Part shown: positions 17,303-26,467 of the stretch, piece after piece
Numbering within the stretch: the stretch's first letter is position 1
How the letters are laid out: each line of letters starts with the position of its first letter
Source: Cupriavidus oxalaticus
GTDB taxonomy: Bacteria > Pseudomonadota > Gammaproteobacteria > Burkholderiales > Burkholderiaceae
Direction of reading: 5' to 3'
Length of the DNA stretch: 64,000 nt
Assembly (NCBI RefSeq): GCF_004768545.1
Contig: NZ_CP038640.1
Location: forward strand, 25,460-89,459
The notes under the pieces: model-generated
What the model was told of the DNA's origin: nothing
The model's input: only the letters and a program-made list of their open reading frames with translations
Databases searched by the model: none
Program-made: the position numbers and the translations under genes

Positions 17303-17791
17303 ATGCGCAAGATCGTCTCTCTCGCGCTGCTCGCCCTCGCCCTGGGCCTCGGCGGCTGCGCAACCACCAGCCAGTACGGCAACTTCGTCCAGTCGGCCGC
17401 GCTCGATCAGCAGAAGCTCGCCACCGACGCGGTGCAGCAGCTCGCCACGCTGTACGCGCCGGCGCGCACGCGCCTGGAGCTGCAACAGCCGACGCCCGAT
17501 CCGTTCGGCCAGGCGCTCGTCAAGTCGCTGCGCGACAAGGGCTATGCCCTCCTGGAGTACGCCCCGGCCGGCGCTTCCACGCAGGCCCCGGCCTCGGCGG
17601 CATCGCAGGCGAGCGCACCGGCCACCACGGCCGCGTCGGGCGGCCTGCCGTTGCGCTACGTGCTCGACCAGGCTGGCGACTCGAACCTGTACCGCCTGAC
17701 CTTGATGGTCGGCAATCAATCCATCACCCGCCCTTACCTGGCGCAAAACGGCACGTTCGCGCCGGCCGGGTACTGGGTGCGCAAGGAGTGA
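17303..17791 (+). CDS. trbH: TrbH, VirB7-like lipoprotein
   Basis: A 162-aa lipoprotein with start at 17303 after GGAGGAAG. The signal peptide ends in a lipobox LGLGGC (Cys about residue 20). A Pro/Ala/Ser-rich stretch follows near residues 90-115. It is the lipoprotein of the outer-membrane core complex. Confidence 0.9.
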   Translation: MRKIVSLALLALALGLGGCATTSQYGNFVQSAALDQQKLATDAVQQLATLYAPARTRLELQQPTPDPFGQALVKSLRDKGYALLEYAPAGASTQAPASAASQASAPATTAASGGLPLRYVLDQAGDSNLYRLTLMVGNQSITRPYLAQNGTFAPAGYWVRKE

Positions 17792-17795
17792 CGCC

Positions 17796-19217
17796 ATGAC
17801 AGAAAACGCCGATCAGATGGCACCTGACGCTTCGCCTGGCGAAGTGTCCAAGAAGGCGGGCGTCCGTCGCGTCAACAACATGCCCATGTACATCCTCGGC
17901 GGCGTCCTGCTGTCGTTCGTGCTGGTCATGGCCCTGGTCGCGGCGGATCGCGCGGCCAAGCAGAACGCGCCGGCGGACGGCCCCAAGGAGAAGGCCGGCA
18001 ACACGTCGATGTTCGCCAAGGAGATCGCAGGCGACAAGACCGGCGGCTTGATCGAGCCGGCAAGCCCGCTCAAGGTGCCCGACATGCCGACCGGCCCGGC
18101 GTCGGCTCCGCTGGAGATCGCGCGGCCGTCCAACCCGGACGCGCCGCCGGCCCCGCCGGCCAACCCCGGCAACCCGGGCCAGCCGGTGAACGACGACGAG
18201 GCCCAGCGCATCCGCATGGCGAAGATGCAGATGTTCGGCGAAGCCGTGAAGGCCAAGACCACCGTGCGCGTGGATGCCCCGCGTAGCAACGGCTCCGCGC
18301 CGGGTGGCCCGAGCACCTACACCGGCACGCCGCAGACGCGCGATGAAATGCTGAACCGCATCGCAGCGGTGCAGCAGCAAATCGACGCGCAGCGCAGCAA
18401 CGATCCGACCGCCGCCTATCAAGCACGCCTGGCGCAGATTCGCGGCATGGGCGTCGGTGGTGGCGGCGCGGCTCCGGCCGCCGGCGGCATGGGCGCGGGC
18501 GGTGCGCCGCAGCTCCTGCAAACCTCGACCAGCGGCGGCGGGCGCAACAGCATGGCGCAGTTCGGCCAAGGTGGGCAGGGCGACCGCTGGAAGCTGGATT
18601 CGCAGCCGGAAGCGCCGCGCACACCGTTCGAGCTGCGCGCGGGCTTCGTCGTGCCGGCCACGCTCATTTCGGGCATCAACTCCGATCTGCCGGGCCAAAT
18701 CATGGCCCAGGTCGCGCAGGACGTGTACGACACACCGACCGGCAAGCACCTGTTGATCCCGCAGGGATCGCGCCTCGTCGGCTCGTATTCGAGCGACGTG
18801 GCCTACGGCCAAGCGCGCGTGCTGGTTGCGTGGCAACGCATCGTGTTCCCCGATGGCAAGGCGATGGACATTGGCGCGATGCCAGGCGCGGACAGCGCGG
18901 GATACGCGGGCTTCCACGACCAGGTGAACAACCACTATGTGCGCCTGTTCGGCTCGGCCTTCCTCATGTCCGGCGTGACAGCAGGCATCACCTACAGCCA
19001 ACGCCAGAACCAGGCCACAAACACCTATGGCGCACCGAGCGCCAGCAGTGCCCTAAGCGAAGCCCTCGGCCAGCAGCTCGGCCAGGTTACGGCGCAACTC
19101 ATCGCCAAGAACCTGAGCATTTCGCCGACGCTGGAAATTCGGCCGGGGTATCGCTTCAACGTCGTGGTCACGAAGGACATGACGTTTTCCAAGCCGTACC
19201 GTTCCTTCGATTACTAA
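17796..19217 (+). CDS. trbI: TrbI, VirB10-like channel protein
   Basis: A 473-aa VirB10 family protein. A cytoplasmic N terminus precedes one membrane helix (MYILGGVLLSFVLVMALVAA, about residues 29-48), then a proline-rich periplasmic linker (about 85-130), a Gly-rich spacer (215-260) and the C-terminal beta-barrel domain (FVVPATLISGINSDLPGQI...). It spans both membranes and couples ATP energy to the outer-membrane core. Confidence 0.94.
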   Translation: MTENADQMAPDASPGEVSKKAGVRRVNNMPMYILGGVLLSFVLVMALVAADRAAKQNAPADGPKEKAGNTSMFAKEIAGDKTGGLIEPASPLKVPDMPTGPASAPLEIARPSNPDAPPAPPANPGNPGQPVNDDEAQRIRMAKMQMFGEAVKAKTTVRVDAPRSNGSAPGGPSTYTGTPQTRDEMLNRIAAVQQQIDAQRSNDPTAAYQARLAQIRGMGVGGGGAAPAAGGMGAGGAPQLLQTSTSGGGRNSMAQFGQGGQGDRWKLDSQPEAPRTPFELRAGFVVPATLISGINSDLPGQIMAQVAQDVYDTPTGKHLLIPQGSRLVGSYSSDVAYGQARVLVAWQRIVFPDGKAMDIGAMPGADSAGYAGFHDQVNNHYVRLFGSAFLMSGVTAGITYSQRQNQATNTYGAPSASSALSEALGQQLGQVTAQLIAKNLSISPTLEIRPGYRFNVVVTKDMTFSKPYRSFDY

Positions 19218-19237
19218 CGCCATAGGAGAAAAGCACC

Positions 19238-20002
19238 ATGAAGCCGAAGTTTTTAGCCGCTAAATTGGCCCTCGTCATTGCTGTTTCGAGCACGCTGGCG
19301 GTCACACCTGTGCAGGCTGGCATCCCCGTCATCGACGGCACCAACCTGTCGCAGAACATCATGACGGCCATCGAATCGGTGGCCCAGACGCTCAAGCAAA
19401 TTGAGCAGTACAGCACCCAGCTCCAGCAGTATCAAAACCAACTCCAGAACACGATGGCCCCGGCCGCGTATATCTGGGATCAGGCGCAATCGACCATCAA
19501 CGGGTTGATGAACGCGGTCAACACGCTGGATTACTACAAGACCCAACTCGGCAGCCTGGACAGCTACATCGGCAAGTTCCAGGACGTGAACTACTACAAG
19601 AACTCGCCGTGCTTTACGGCGGCAGGGTGCTCCGACGCGGAACGCGCAGCACTTCGGAATGTGGCCCAGCTCGCGAGCGAGTCGCAGAAGAAGGCCAACG
19701 ATGCCTTGTTCAAGGGCCTCGATAGGCAGCAAACGAATCTCACGGCCGATGCAGCGACGTTGCAGCGTCTTCAATCGGCAGCGCAGGGCGCGCAGGGCCA
19801 AATGCAGGCCATCGGCTACGCCAACCAGCTCGCCAGCCAGCAGGCCAACCAGCTCTTGCAGATTCGTGGCCTGCTGATCGCGCAGCAGAACGCGATGGCA
19901 ACCAAGATGCAGGCCGACGCCGACAAGGAAGCCCAGCAGGCGGCAGCGGCCGCACAACTGCGCCAGGGCAGCTACCGGGCCAGCCCGGCGCGCACCTGGT
20001 AA
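19238..20002 (+). CDS. trbJ: TrbJ, VirB5-like minor pilus protein
   Basis: A 254-aa secreted protein with a signal peptide ending near PVQAG (about residue 28) and Gln-rich helical repeats (QLQQYQNQLQNT), the VirB5/TrbJ family. Codons 5-9 (FLAAK) are formed by a perfect KorB operator at 19252-19264, inside the coding region. It localises to the pilus tip in related systems. Confidence 0.92.
   Translation: MKPKFLAAKLALVIAVSSTLAVTPVQAGIPVIDGTNLSQNIMTAIESVAQTLKQIEQYSTQLQQYQNQLQNTMAPAAYIWDQAQSTINGLMNAVNTLDYYKTQLGSLDSYIGKFQDVNYYKNSPCFTAAGCSDAERAALRNVAQLASESQKKANDALFKGLDRQQTNLTADAATLQRLQSAAQGAQGQMQAIGYANQLASQQANQLLQIRGLLIAQQNAMATKMQADADKEAQQAAAAAQLRQGSYRASPARTW
19252..19264. promoter_or_regulatory. 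Intragenic KorB operator in trbJ
   Basis: A perfect TTTAGCCGCTAAA overlapping codons near the start of trbJ. Intragenic KorB sites occur in IncP plasmids and act as ParB-type partition/spreading sites rather than promoters. Confidence 0.88.
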
Positions 20003-20011
20003 GGGGGATTC

Positions 20012-20239
20012 ATGAAAGCAATCAAGGCTCTGTCCTTGGCCTCGGCCGCCCTCGTGGCGGCCTTGGTCGCCGGCTGCGACAACAAGCCGGCCACGGCCCC
20101 CATGCCGGAAGTGAACGACGAGAACTGCAAGCCCGAGAACATCGCCAAGATCGAGGACAAGGGCGTCCAGCAGGCTTTTTCGTCGCTGTGCTTGCGTCGT
20201 GGTGGGGATTTCAAGCCCAGCCCGAAACGCGAATGGTGA
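20012..20239 (+). CDS. trbK: TrbK, entry-exclusion lipoprotein
   Basis: A 75-aa lipoprotein with lipobox LVAGC (Cys near residue 22). A short periplasmic domain carries two further Cys (ENCKPENI; SLCLRRGGDF). TrbK blocks entry of related IncP plasmids at the recipient surface. It lies between trbJ and trbL as in RK2/R751. Confidence 0.92.
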   Translation: MKAIKALSLASAALVAALVAGCDNKPATAPMPEVNDENCKPENIAKIEDKGVQQAFSSLCLRRGGDFKPSPKREW

Positions 20240-20249
20240 GGTGCTGACG

Positions 20250-21968
20250 ATGAGAATGCCAGCCAATCTAAAAACCCTCGCCCTGCCGCTGTTCGTCTGG
20301 CTGGCGTTCTTCGCGGTCGATGCCCACGCGGCCATCGACAACGCCGGCGTGTTCGATAGCGTGCTGGATCGCTACCAGGCCGCCGCGAGCGGCTGGGCCG
20401 GTGTCATCACCACGGCCGCAACCTGGCTCTTCTGGACGCTGGTTGTGATCTCGATGGTCTGGACGTTCGGCATGATGGCCTTGCGCAAGGCCGACATTGG
20501 CGAGTTCTTCGCGGAGTTCGTCCGCTTCACGATCTTTACCGGCTTCTTCTGGTGGGCGCTAACCAACGGCCCTAACTTCGCCTCGTCCATCTATGCGTCG
20601 TTGCGGCAGCTCGCCGGCAACGCGACGGGCCTGGGCAATGCTCTGTCGCCCTCGGGCATCGTGGACGTGGGCTTTGCGATCTTCGACAAGGTGATGGATC
20701 AGTCCTCGGTGTGGTCGCCGGTGGACAGCATGGCCGGCATCCTCATGGCCGTGGCGATCCTGGTCATCCTGGCCCTGGTCGGTGTGAATATGCTTCTGCT
20801 GCTCGCGTCGGGCTGGGTGCTCGCCTACGGCGGCGTGTTCTTCCTCGGCTTCGGTGGTTCGCGCTGGACTTCCGACATGGCGATCAACTACTACAAGGTC
20901 GTCCTGGGCGTGGCCGCGCAGCTCTTCGCAATGGTGCTCCTGGTGGGCATCGGCAAGACCTTCCTCGATGACTACTACTCGCGCATGAGCGCCGGCATCA
21001 GCCTCAAGGAAATGGGCGTGATGCTGATCGTCGTCATCATCCTCTTGGCGTTGGTCAACAAGATTCCGCCGCTCATCGCCGGGATCATCACCGGCGCGAG
21101 CGTGGGCGGTGCCGGCATCGGCCAGTTCGGTGCAGGTGCTGCGTTGGGTGCCGCAGGCATGGCAGCAGCAGCGGCCGCGACCGGCGGCGCCGCTCTGGCC
21201 GCCGGCGCAGCCTCGGCCGCCGGTGGTGCCTCTGCCGTCATGGCCGCCTTCTCGAAGGCCAATGAGAACGTGTCGGCAGGCACGGACGTTATGTCGGCCT
21301 TCTCGGGCGGCGGCAGCTCGGGCGGCGGTGCGGGCGGCGGCGGCGACGCCGGCACCGGCAGCACGCCCTTCGCTCAGGCTGCGGGCTTTAGCGGCAGCTC
21401 CGGCGGTGGCTCTTCGTCGGGTGGCGGCAGCCCCTCGACCGGCAGCAGCTCGGGCAGCTCGAAGGGCGGCGATAAGGGCGGCGGCAAAGCCGACGCCGGC
21501 GGCCAGGGCAGCAGCTCGACGGCCAGCACCGGCAGCAGTGCCGACAAGGCCGCCAAGAACGAACCCAAGCCCGCCGGCGGGGCAGGGCAAGGGCAGCAGG
21601 CCGCACCGGGCAGCACCGGCCCCGGCTTGCTCGCATCGGCCGCATCGGCCCTCGGCACGGCCGGCCGCATCGCCGCCGACGCCGGCGCGAACTTGGCGAA
21701 GGGAACCGCCGATGTTGCCAAGGCCAAAGCCGCGAGCCTGCGCGAAGCCGCAGCCGAGCGGATCGCCGACACCACTGGCGGAAAGATCGCCGCCGCGATC
21801 AAGGCGCAAGGAAGCGGCACGGCCGAGAACATCGACGTGCCCGACCAGCAGCCCGCGCCGAGCTTCGGCGACAACAGCCTGGCAGGCGGCCCTGCCGATG
21901 CCGATCCCGAGTCCGAAGTAGCTGCGTTCGCCAACCGCGAGCAAGGCCGCGACGGCACAACTGCGTAA
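20250..21968 (+). CDS. trbL: TrbL, VirB6-like polytopic membrane protein
   Basis: A 572-aa protein; start at 20250 (MRMPANLKTLALPLFVW). The N-terminal half has several membrane helices typical of VirB6/TrbL. The C-terminal half, from about residue 290, is a low-complexity Gly/Ser/Ala-rich tail with long GGGSS-type runs. It is the inner-membrane channel component. The low-complexity tail is normal for the family. Confidence 0.93.
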   Translation: MRMPANLKTLALPLFVWLAFFAVDAHAAIDNAGVFDSVLDRYQAAASGWAGVITTAATWLFWTLVVISMVWTFGMMALRKADIGEFFAEFVRFTIFTGFFWWALTNGPNFASSIYASLRQLAGNATGLGNALSPSGIVDVGFAIFDKVMDQSSVWSPVDSMAGILMAVAILVILALVGVNMLLLLASGWVLAYGGVFFLGFGGSRWTSDMAINYYKVVLGVAAQLFAMVLLVGIGKTFLDDYYSRMSAGISLKEMGVMLIVVIILLALVNKIPPLIAGIITGASVGGAGIGQFGAGAALGAAGMAAAAAATGGAALAAGAASAAGGASAVMAAFSKANENVSAGTDVMSAFSGGGSSGGGAGGGGDAGTGSTPFAQAAGFSGSSGGGSSSGGGSPSTGSSSGSSKGGDKGGGKADAGGQGSSSTASTGSSADKAAKNEPKPAGGAGQGQQAAPGSTGPGLLASAASALGTAGRIAADAGANLAKGTADVAKAKAASLREAAAERIADTTGGKIAAAIKAQGSGTAENIDVPDQQPAPSFGDNSLAGGPADADPESEVAAFANREQGRDGTTA

Positions 21969-21985
21969 CCAAGGAGAGTCCAACC

Positions 21986-22573
21986 ATGAAGAAGAAACTG
22001 TTTGCCCTGGCCGCCCTCGTGGCAGCCCTCGGATCGACCGCCGGCACGGCCAGCGCGCAAGACGTGCTGACCGGCGACACGCGCCTGGCCTGCGAGGCGA
22101 TCCTGTGCCTGTCGTCGGGCACGCGCCCGAGCGAATGCACGCCGTCGCTGTCGCGGTACTTCAACATCACGAAGCGCAAGCTGTCGGACACGATCCGCGC
22201 CCGCCTGAACTTCCTCCAGCTTTGCCCGGTGGCGAGCCAGACGCCGGAAATGCAGTCGCTCGTGTCGGCGATCTCGCGCGGCGCTGGCCGGTGCGACGCG
22301 CAGTCGCTGAACTCGACGTTGGTGATGTGGACGGGCGGCTACGACGATGGGCGCACGTACATCAGCAACCAGTTGCCTGACTACTGCGGGGCCTACACCG
22401 GCCACGCCTACACCGACTTCGCCAGCAGCGGCACGCTGCCGCGCTATGTCGGGACGCCAGAGCGGGGCGGGTATTGGGTCGAAGCGCGCGACTATGACCG
22501 CGCCTTGGCCGAGTACAACGAACGCATCCGGCGCGAGGACGAAGAGCGCCGCCGTCAGTCCTGGCTGAACTGA
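21986..22573 (+). CDS. trbM: TrbM, conjugal transfer protein
   Basis: A 195-aa secreted protein with a signal peptide (MKKKLFALAALVAALGSTAG, cleaved near ASAQD). Six Cys are visible (CEAILCLSSG, SECTPS, LCPV, RCDAQ, YCGAY), suggesting disulfides in the periplasm. It belongs to the TrbM/KikA family, whose biochemical role is not defined. Confidence 0.9.
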   Translation: MKKKLFALAALVAALGSTAGTASAQDVLTGDTRLACEAILCLSSGTRPSECTPSLSRYFNITKRKLSDTIRARLNFLQLCPVASQTPEMQSLVSAISRGAGRCDAQSLNSTLVMWTGGYDDGRTYISNQLPDYCGAYTGHAYTDFASSGTLPRYVGTPERGGYWVEARDYDRALAEYNERIRREDEERRRQSWLN

Positions 22574-22586
22574 GGGAGGGGAGGGC

Positions 22587-23222
22587 ATGCCGTTCTTCGC
22601 CGATCTGCCGCCGCAGCTCCAGGAGCGCGTCGTCTGCTCGATCTCGGCCGCCGTCAAGTACGAGGTGCCGGTCAACATCGTGTTGGCCGTCGCCGAGAAA
22701 GAGGGCGGCAAGCCGGGCCAGTGGGTGCGCAACTCGAATGGCACGCATGACGTTGGCCCGATGCAGTTCAACACCGCGTACCTGGGCGACCTGGCCCGAT
22801 ACGGCATCACGGCGAACGATGTGGCGGCTGCCGGCTGCTACTCGTTCGACCTGGCCGCCTGGCGGCTGCGGATGCACATCCGCAACGACAAGGGCGACCT
22901 CTGGACGAAGGCGGCGAACTACCACTCGCGCACGCCGCAGTACAACGCGGTGTACCGGGCCGACTTGATGCGCAAGGCGTCGAAGTGGGCCGATTGGCTC
23001 GAAGCTCGGTTCGTCACGCTTGACGTGACGAAGGCCGGGGCCACGCCCTCGACGCCCAGCCAGCCCGCGACGGTGGCCCAGCGGGCGACGCCGGCGGCCA
23101 GGCCGGCACCAGCACCCCAGCAGGCCGCCCCAGCGGCCGCAGCAGCTCGCAGCGTGTCGGTGGCCGGCTACGTGCCCCGCACGGTGTCTTTCAACACTTC
23201 ACGCGAGGGGTCGGCCGAGTAG
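22587..23222 (+). CDS. trbN: TrbN, lytic transglycosylase
   Basis: A 211-aa SLT-like murein transglycosylase. The catalytic Glu is in VAEKEGGKPGQW (Glu37 or Glu39), and VGPMQFN is the family motif. A Pro/Ala-rich C terminus follows. It would open peptidoglycan locally for the conjugation channel. No clear signal peptide is seen. Confidence 0.9.
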   Translation: MPFFADLPPQLQERVVCSISAAVKYEVPVNIVLAVAEKEGGKPGQWVRNSNGTHDVGPMQFNTAYLGDLARYGITANDVAAAGCYSFDLAAWRLRMHIRNDKGDLWTKAANYHSRTPQYNAVYRADLMRKASKWADWLEARFVTLDVTKAGATPSTPSQPATVAQRATPAARPAPAPQQAAPAAAAARSVSVAGYVPRTVSFNTSREGSAE

Positions 23223-23236
23223 GCCGGCTCTTCCGA

Positions 23237-23249
23237 TTTAGCGGCTAAA
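23237..23249. promoter_or_regulatory. KorB operator upstream of trbO
   Basis: A perfect TTTAGCGGCTAAA ending one base before the trbO ATG. Confidence 0.88.
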
Positions 23250-23250
23250 C

Positions 23251-23517
23251 ATGGACAAATTCCACGCCTTCATGATGCGGTACACGCTGGGCGTCGGCCG
23301 GTTGCTTCAAGCCTATTGCAAGTGGGCGGAAGGGCAGGCCAAGAACCAGCTCGATTTGCTTCTGCTGGGCCTCGGCCCGATCTTCGCCTTGGGCCTTCTG
23401 CTGTGGGCGCTGCCGGCGTGGATCGGCAAGCCCATCGCCTTCGTGCTCTCACTGCCAGCGCTCTACATCATCTTCCTGGTGCTGCGCGCCTACGCGATTC
23501 GCGGGGGCCGGCGCTGA
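23251..23517 (+). CDS. trbO: TrbO, small membrane protein
   Basis: An 88-aa protein with two hydrophobic segments (LLGLGPIFALGLLLWALPAW and PIAFVLSLPALYIIFLVLRA). It overlaps trbP by one base. Its function is unknown and in RK2 it is not essential for transfer. It starts right behind a KorB operator. Confidence 0.85.
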   Translation: MDKFHAFMMRYTLGVGRLLQAYCKWAEGQAKNQLDLLLLGLGPIFALGLLLWALPAWIGKPIAFVLSLPALYIIFLVLRAYAIRGGRR

Positions 23518-24215
23518 TGAAGGCCCTGCGGATTCCTGATGGAACCGTCGAAGCGTTGAAGTGGCTCGCACTGGTTCTCATGACCGGCGATCACGTCAAC
23601 AAGTACCTGTTCAACGCGACGCTGCCGGTGCTGTTCGAGGCCGGCCGCGTGGCGCTCCCCCTTTTCGTGTTCGTCCTGGCCTACAACCTGGCCCGGCCGG
23701 GCACGCTCGAACGCGGCGTGTACGGCCGCACCATGTCGCGCCTGGCGATGTTCGGCGCGCTGGCCTCCGTGCCCTTCGTGGCCCTCGGCGGCCTGTACGC
23801 CGGTTGGTGGCCGCTCAACGTGATGTTCACGCTGCTGGTCGTCACGGCCACGGCTTACCTGGTCGAACGTGGCGGCAAGCTGCACCTGGCGGCCGCCGGC
23901 GTGGTGTTCCTGGTCGGCGGCAGCTCGGTCGAATATTGGTGGCCGGCCGTGGCTTTCGGCCTGGCGGTGTGGTCGTACACGCGCCGGCCGAGCTGGGCCG
24001 CCGCGGCGGTCGCGGTGCTGGCCTGCGCGGCCCTGTGGTTCGTCAATCGCAACCTGTGGGCCTTGGCAGCCCTGCCGGTGCTCTTCCTGGCCTCGCGGGT
24101 GGATGTGCGCGTGCCGCGCCTGCGCTGGGCCTTCTACGCCTATTACCCGCTGCACCTGGCCTCGCTCTGGTTGATCCGCATCCCCATGAGCAAGGCCGGC
24201 TACCTGTTCTTCTGA
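23517..24215 (+). CDS. trbP: TrbP, TraX-like pilin modification protein
   Basis: A 232-aa polytopic membrane protein; the start at 23517 overlaps the trbO stop (TGATGA). It belongs to the TraX family (MTGDHVNKYLF, FYAYYPLHLASLWLI motifs), membrane acyltransferases that acetylate F pilin. At least six hydrophobic helices are visible. A larger open frame starting further left in the trbO region is not used. Confidence 0.88.
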   Translation: MKALRIPDGTVEALKWLALVLMTGDHVNKYLFNATLPVLFEAGRVALPLFVFVLAYNLARPGTLERGVYGRTMSRLAMFGALASVPFVALGGLYAGWWPLNVMFTLLVVTATAYLVERGGKLHLAAAGVVFLVGGSSVEYWWPAVAFGLAVWSYTRRPSWAAAAVAVLACAALWFVNRNLWALAALPVLFLASRVDVRVPRLRWAFYAYYPLHLASLWLIRIPMSKAGYLFF

Positions 24216-24230
24216 TTGGAGTCCTGCCCC

Positions 24231-24662
24231 ATGCGAAAACCCGTTCTTCTGGCCCTCTCTCTGGCGTTCCTGGTCAGCGCGCAAAGCGCACTGGCCGCCG
24301 GCGACGCCGGCAACTTCGGCACGCCGATCAAGTCCGGCGTATCGGTGTCCTTCCCCGACAGCAGCGCGACATTCCAGCCGACGCCAGAGGCCCTGGAGCT
24401 GCTGGCCGACGCTAGGAATGCGGCGATCATCTACATCAGCGGGCGCACCAGCACACTACGGCCCAGCGCGGCCGATGAGGCCCTTGCACTACGCCGTGCG
24501 CTCTCGGCCAGGTCGTACTTGGTGGCGCGCGGCGTCTCGCCGCTCAAGATCATGGTGAACTTCGCATCGGCCGCCGATTTCGTGGCAGACAACTCGACGG
24601 CCGAGGGCCGGCGCGAGAACCAGCGCGTGGACATTGAGGTGGTCTACATCCCCACCTACTGA
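24231..24662 (+). CDS. upf30.5: OmpA-like periplasmic protein (Upf30.5)
   Basis: A 143-aa protein; start at 24231 gives a clean signal peptide (MRKPVLLALSLAFLVSAQ... cleaved at ALA-AGD). The mature part resembles the OmpA peptidoglycan-binding fold (FQPTPEALELLADARNA, RALSARSYLVARGVSPLKI, ENQRVDIEV). It ends the trb operon in IncP-1 plasmids. Its role is unknown; anchoring to the cell wall is an inference. Confidence 0.85.
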   Translation: MRKPVLLALSLAFLVSAQSALAAGDAGNFGTPIKSGVSVSFPDSSATFQPTPEALELLADARNAAIIYISGRTSTLRPSAADEALALRRALSARSYLVARGVSPLKIMVNFASAADFVADNSTAEGRRENQRVDIEVVYIPTY

Positions 24663-24669
24663 GCGATCC

Positions 24670-24785
24670 GGCATCGCCATTCCTGGCGGTGCTGCAGGTC
24701 GCTCCAGCAGCTTCGCATCGTCGGCTCTGACGATGCAGGCCCGGCCGGCTTCCCTTGACAGCATCGCCATTTCTGACGATGCTGG
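24670..24785. repeat. Array of three CATCGYC...GRCGATG dyads (upf30.5-upf31.0)
   Basis: Units at 24670-24698 (GGCATCGCCATTCCTGGCGGTGCTGCAGG-like), 24715-24739 and 24761-24785. Each is an imperfect dyad of about 20-28 bases ending in GATGC. The array fills the 154-base space between two genes transcribed in the same direction. Confidence 0.8.
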
Positions 24786-24816
24786 CCAAGTCCCGATTTA
24801 CTCCAGGAAGAAGGCC

Positions 24817-25491
24817 ATGAGATACCCCGGCGGCAAGGGCGGTGCCGGCGTCTACCAGACGATCATCAACAACATCCCGCCTCACGACACGTACATCGAA
24901 ACGCACCTGGGCGGCGGCAACATCCTGGAGCGCAAGCGGCCCGCTGCCCGCAGCGTCGGCATCGACGTTGATCCCGAGGTGATCGAGGTCTGGCAGCAGC
25001 TCGACGTGCCCGGCCTGGAGCTGCACCACGGCGACGCCGTGGCCTGGCTGGAGTCCCACCAGTTCACCGGCTCCGAGTTCGTCTACGCCGATCCGCCCTA
25101 CGTGATGGACAGCCGGCGCGGCGGCAAGCTATACCGCCACGAATACGACGACGCCGACCACGTGCGGCTGCTCGACGTGCTGGCCGGCTTGCCGTGCGCG
25201 GTGATGGTGTCGGGCTACAGCTCAACGATCTATGACAGCTCTCCCTTGGCGTCATGGAGAACCATCGACTTCAACGCGATGACGCGCGGCGGCATCGCTA
25301 TCGAACGGCTGTGGATGAACTACCCCGAGCCGGCCGAGCTGCACGATCTGCGCTACCTCGGCAGCAACTTCCGCGAGCGCGAGCGCATCAAGCGGAAGAA
25401 AGCCCGCTGGCAAGCGAAGCTCGCCAAGCTCGATCCGCTGGAGCGGGCGGCGATCATGGAATGCCTGCGCGAGCTGGAGGCGGCCGAGTAG
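24817..25491 (+). CDS. upf31.0: DNA adenine methyltransferase (Upf31.0)
   Basis: A 224-aa class D12 (Dam-like) N6-adenine methyltransferase; the start at 24817 gives MRYPGGKGGAGVYQTI, the usual N-terminal AdoMet motif. ETHLGGGNILERK forms the FxGxG-type site and YADPPYVMD the catalytic DPPY. No matching endonuclease is visible, so it is an orphan methylase, possibly protecting the plasmid on entry into new hosts. The gene is a known IncP-1 backbone member with unproven function. Confidence 0.9.
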   Translation: MRYPGGKGGAGVYQTIINNIPPHDTYIETHLGGGNILERKRPAARSVGIDVDPEVIEVWQQLDVPGLELHHGDAVAWLESHQFTGSEFVYADPPYVMDSRRGGKLYRHEYDDADHVRLLDVLAGLPCAVMVSGYSSTIYDSSPLASWRTIDFNAMTRGGIAIERLWMNYPEPAELHDLRYLGSNFRERERIKRKKARWQAKLAKLDPLERAAIMECLRELEAAE

Positions 25492-25492
25492 G

Positions 25493-26344
25493 TCACGCCT
25501 GCGCCTGGTTGTGCAGCGCCCATACGCGCTTGACCTGGCTTTCACTGCACCCGGCCAGCCTGGCCGTCTCTGGAATGCTGTGGCCTGCGCTGCGCAGCGC
25601 CACGATGCGTTCATGCACCTTTGTGTTGGCCTTGCGGCCGGTGTAGCGGCCGGCGTCCTTCGCCAGCTCGACGCCCTGCCGCTGCCGCTCGCGGCGATCC
25701 TCGTAGTCGTCGCGGGCCATCTGCAACGCCAGCTTCAAAAGCATGTCCTGGATCGACTCCAGCACCACCTTTGCCACGCCCTTCGCCTCGGCGGCCAGGT
25801 CGGATAGATCGACCACGCCAGGGACAGCCAGGCGCGCGCCCTGGGCGCGGATCGAGGCCACGAGGCGTTCGGCCTCGGGCAGCGGCAGGCGGCTGATGCG
25901 GTCGATCTTCTCCGCAACGACGACTTCACCGGGTTGCAGGTCGCCGATCATGCGCAGCAGCTCGGCGCGATCGGCGCGAGCGCCCGAAGCCTTCTCGCGG
26001 TAGATGCCGGCGACGTAGAAGCCGGCGGCCCTGGTGCTCTCCACGATGGCGGCCTGCCTGGTCAAGTCCTGCTCGTCGGTGCTGACGCGCAAGTAGATGC
26101 GCGCGACCTTGAAAGCGACGCCGGCGGCCTGGTGCTCGGTCGGCGTCCGCATGATGCGGTCGGCACCTTCGACCAGGCCATCGCCGCCGACGCGCAGCGG
26201 TGGCGTCTTGGCGAGCGCCTGGCGCGCTGCGCGTGACTGGCGCGGCATGGCCGCAATCTGTGTTTCCTGGGCGGTGCGCGGCGTGATGATCGCGCTGCGC
26301 TTCGCCTTGGTCTTGCCTGGGAAGTAGCCGTTGCGGCTGGTCAT
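25493..26344 (-). CDS. parA: ParA serine resolvase (multimer resolution)
   Basis: A 283-aa serine recombinase with an N-terminal extension of about 77 residues before the catalytic domain. The nucleophile is Ser88 in YLRVSTDEQD; the Arg-rich active site DRISRLP follows, and a C-terminal helix-turn-helix (SIPETARLAGCSESQVKRVW) binds DNA. It resolves plasmid multimers and stabilises inheritance in IncP plasmids. It converges on upf31.0, with one base between their stops. parB/C/D/E of the RK2 par operon are absent, as in IncP-1beta. Confidence 0.93.
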   Translation of the reverse strand: MTSRNGYFPGKTKAKRSAIITPRTAQETQIAAMPRQSRAARQALAKTPPLRVGGDGLVEGADRIMRTPTEHQAAGVAFKVARIYLRVSTDEQDLTRQAAIVESTRAAGFYVAGIYREKASGARADRAELLRMIGDLQPGEVVVAEKIDRISRLPLPEAERLVASIRAQGARLAVPGVVDLSDLAAEAKGVAKVVLESIQDMLLKLALQMARDDYEDRRERQRQGVELAKDAGRYTGRKANTKVHERIVALRSAGHSIPETARLAGCSESQVKRVWALHNQAQA

Positions 26345-26467
26345 GGGTTCCTCCGGTCATTTTGGGTATACGCAAAGTGTCCGGTCATGCTACCCCCGGC
26401 CAAAAAGGCCGTCATGCGATTTATCTTGGCCGGGTCGTTATTGGCGGGTCTAAATGGCCGCTCCGTG

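Noticed and set aside
20250..21968. Treating the Gly/Ser-rich end of TrbL as a separate or artefactual gene
   Set aside because: It continues the trbL frame without a break, and low-complexity tails are usual in TrbL.
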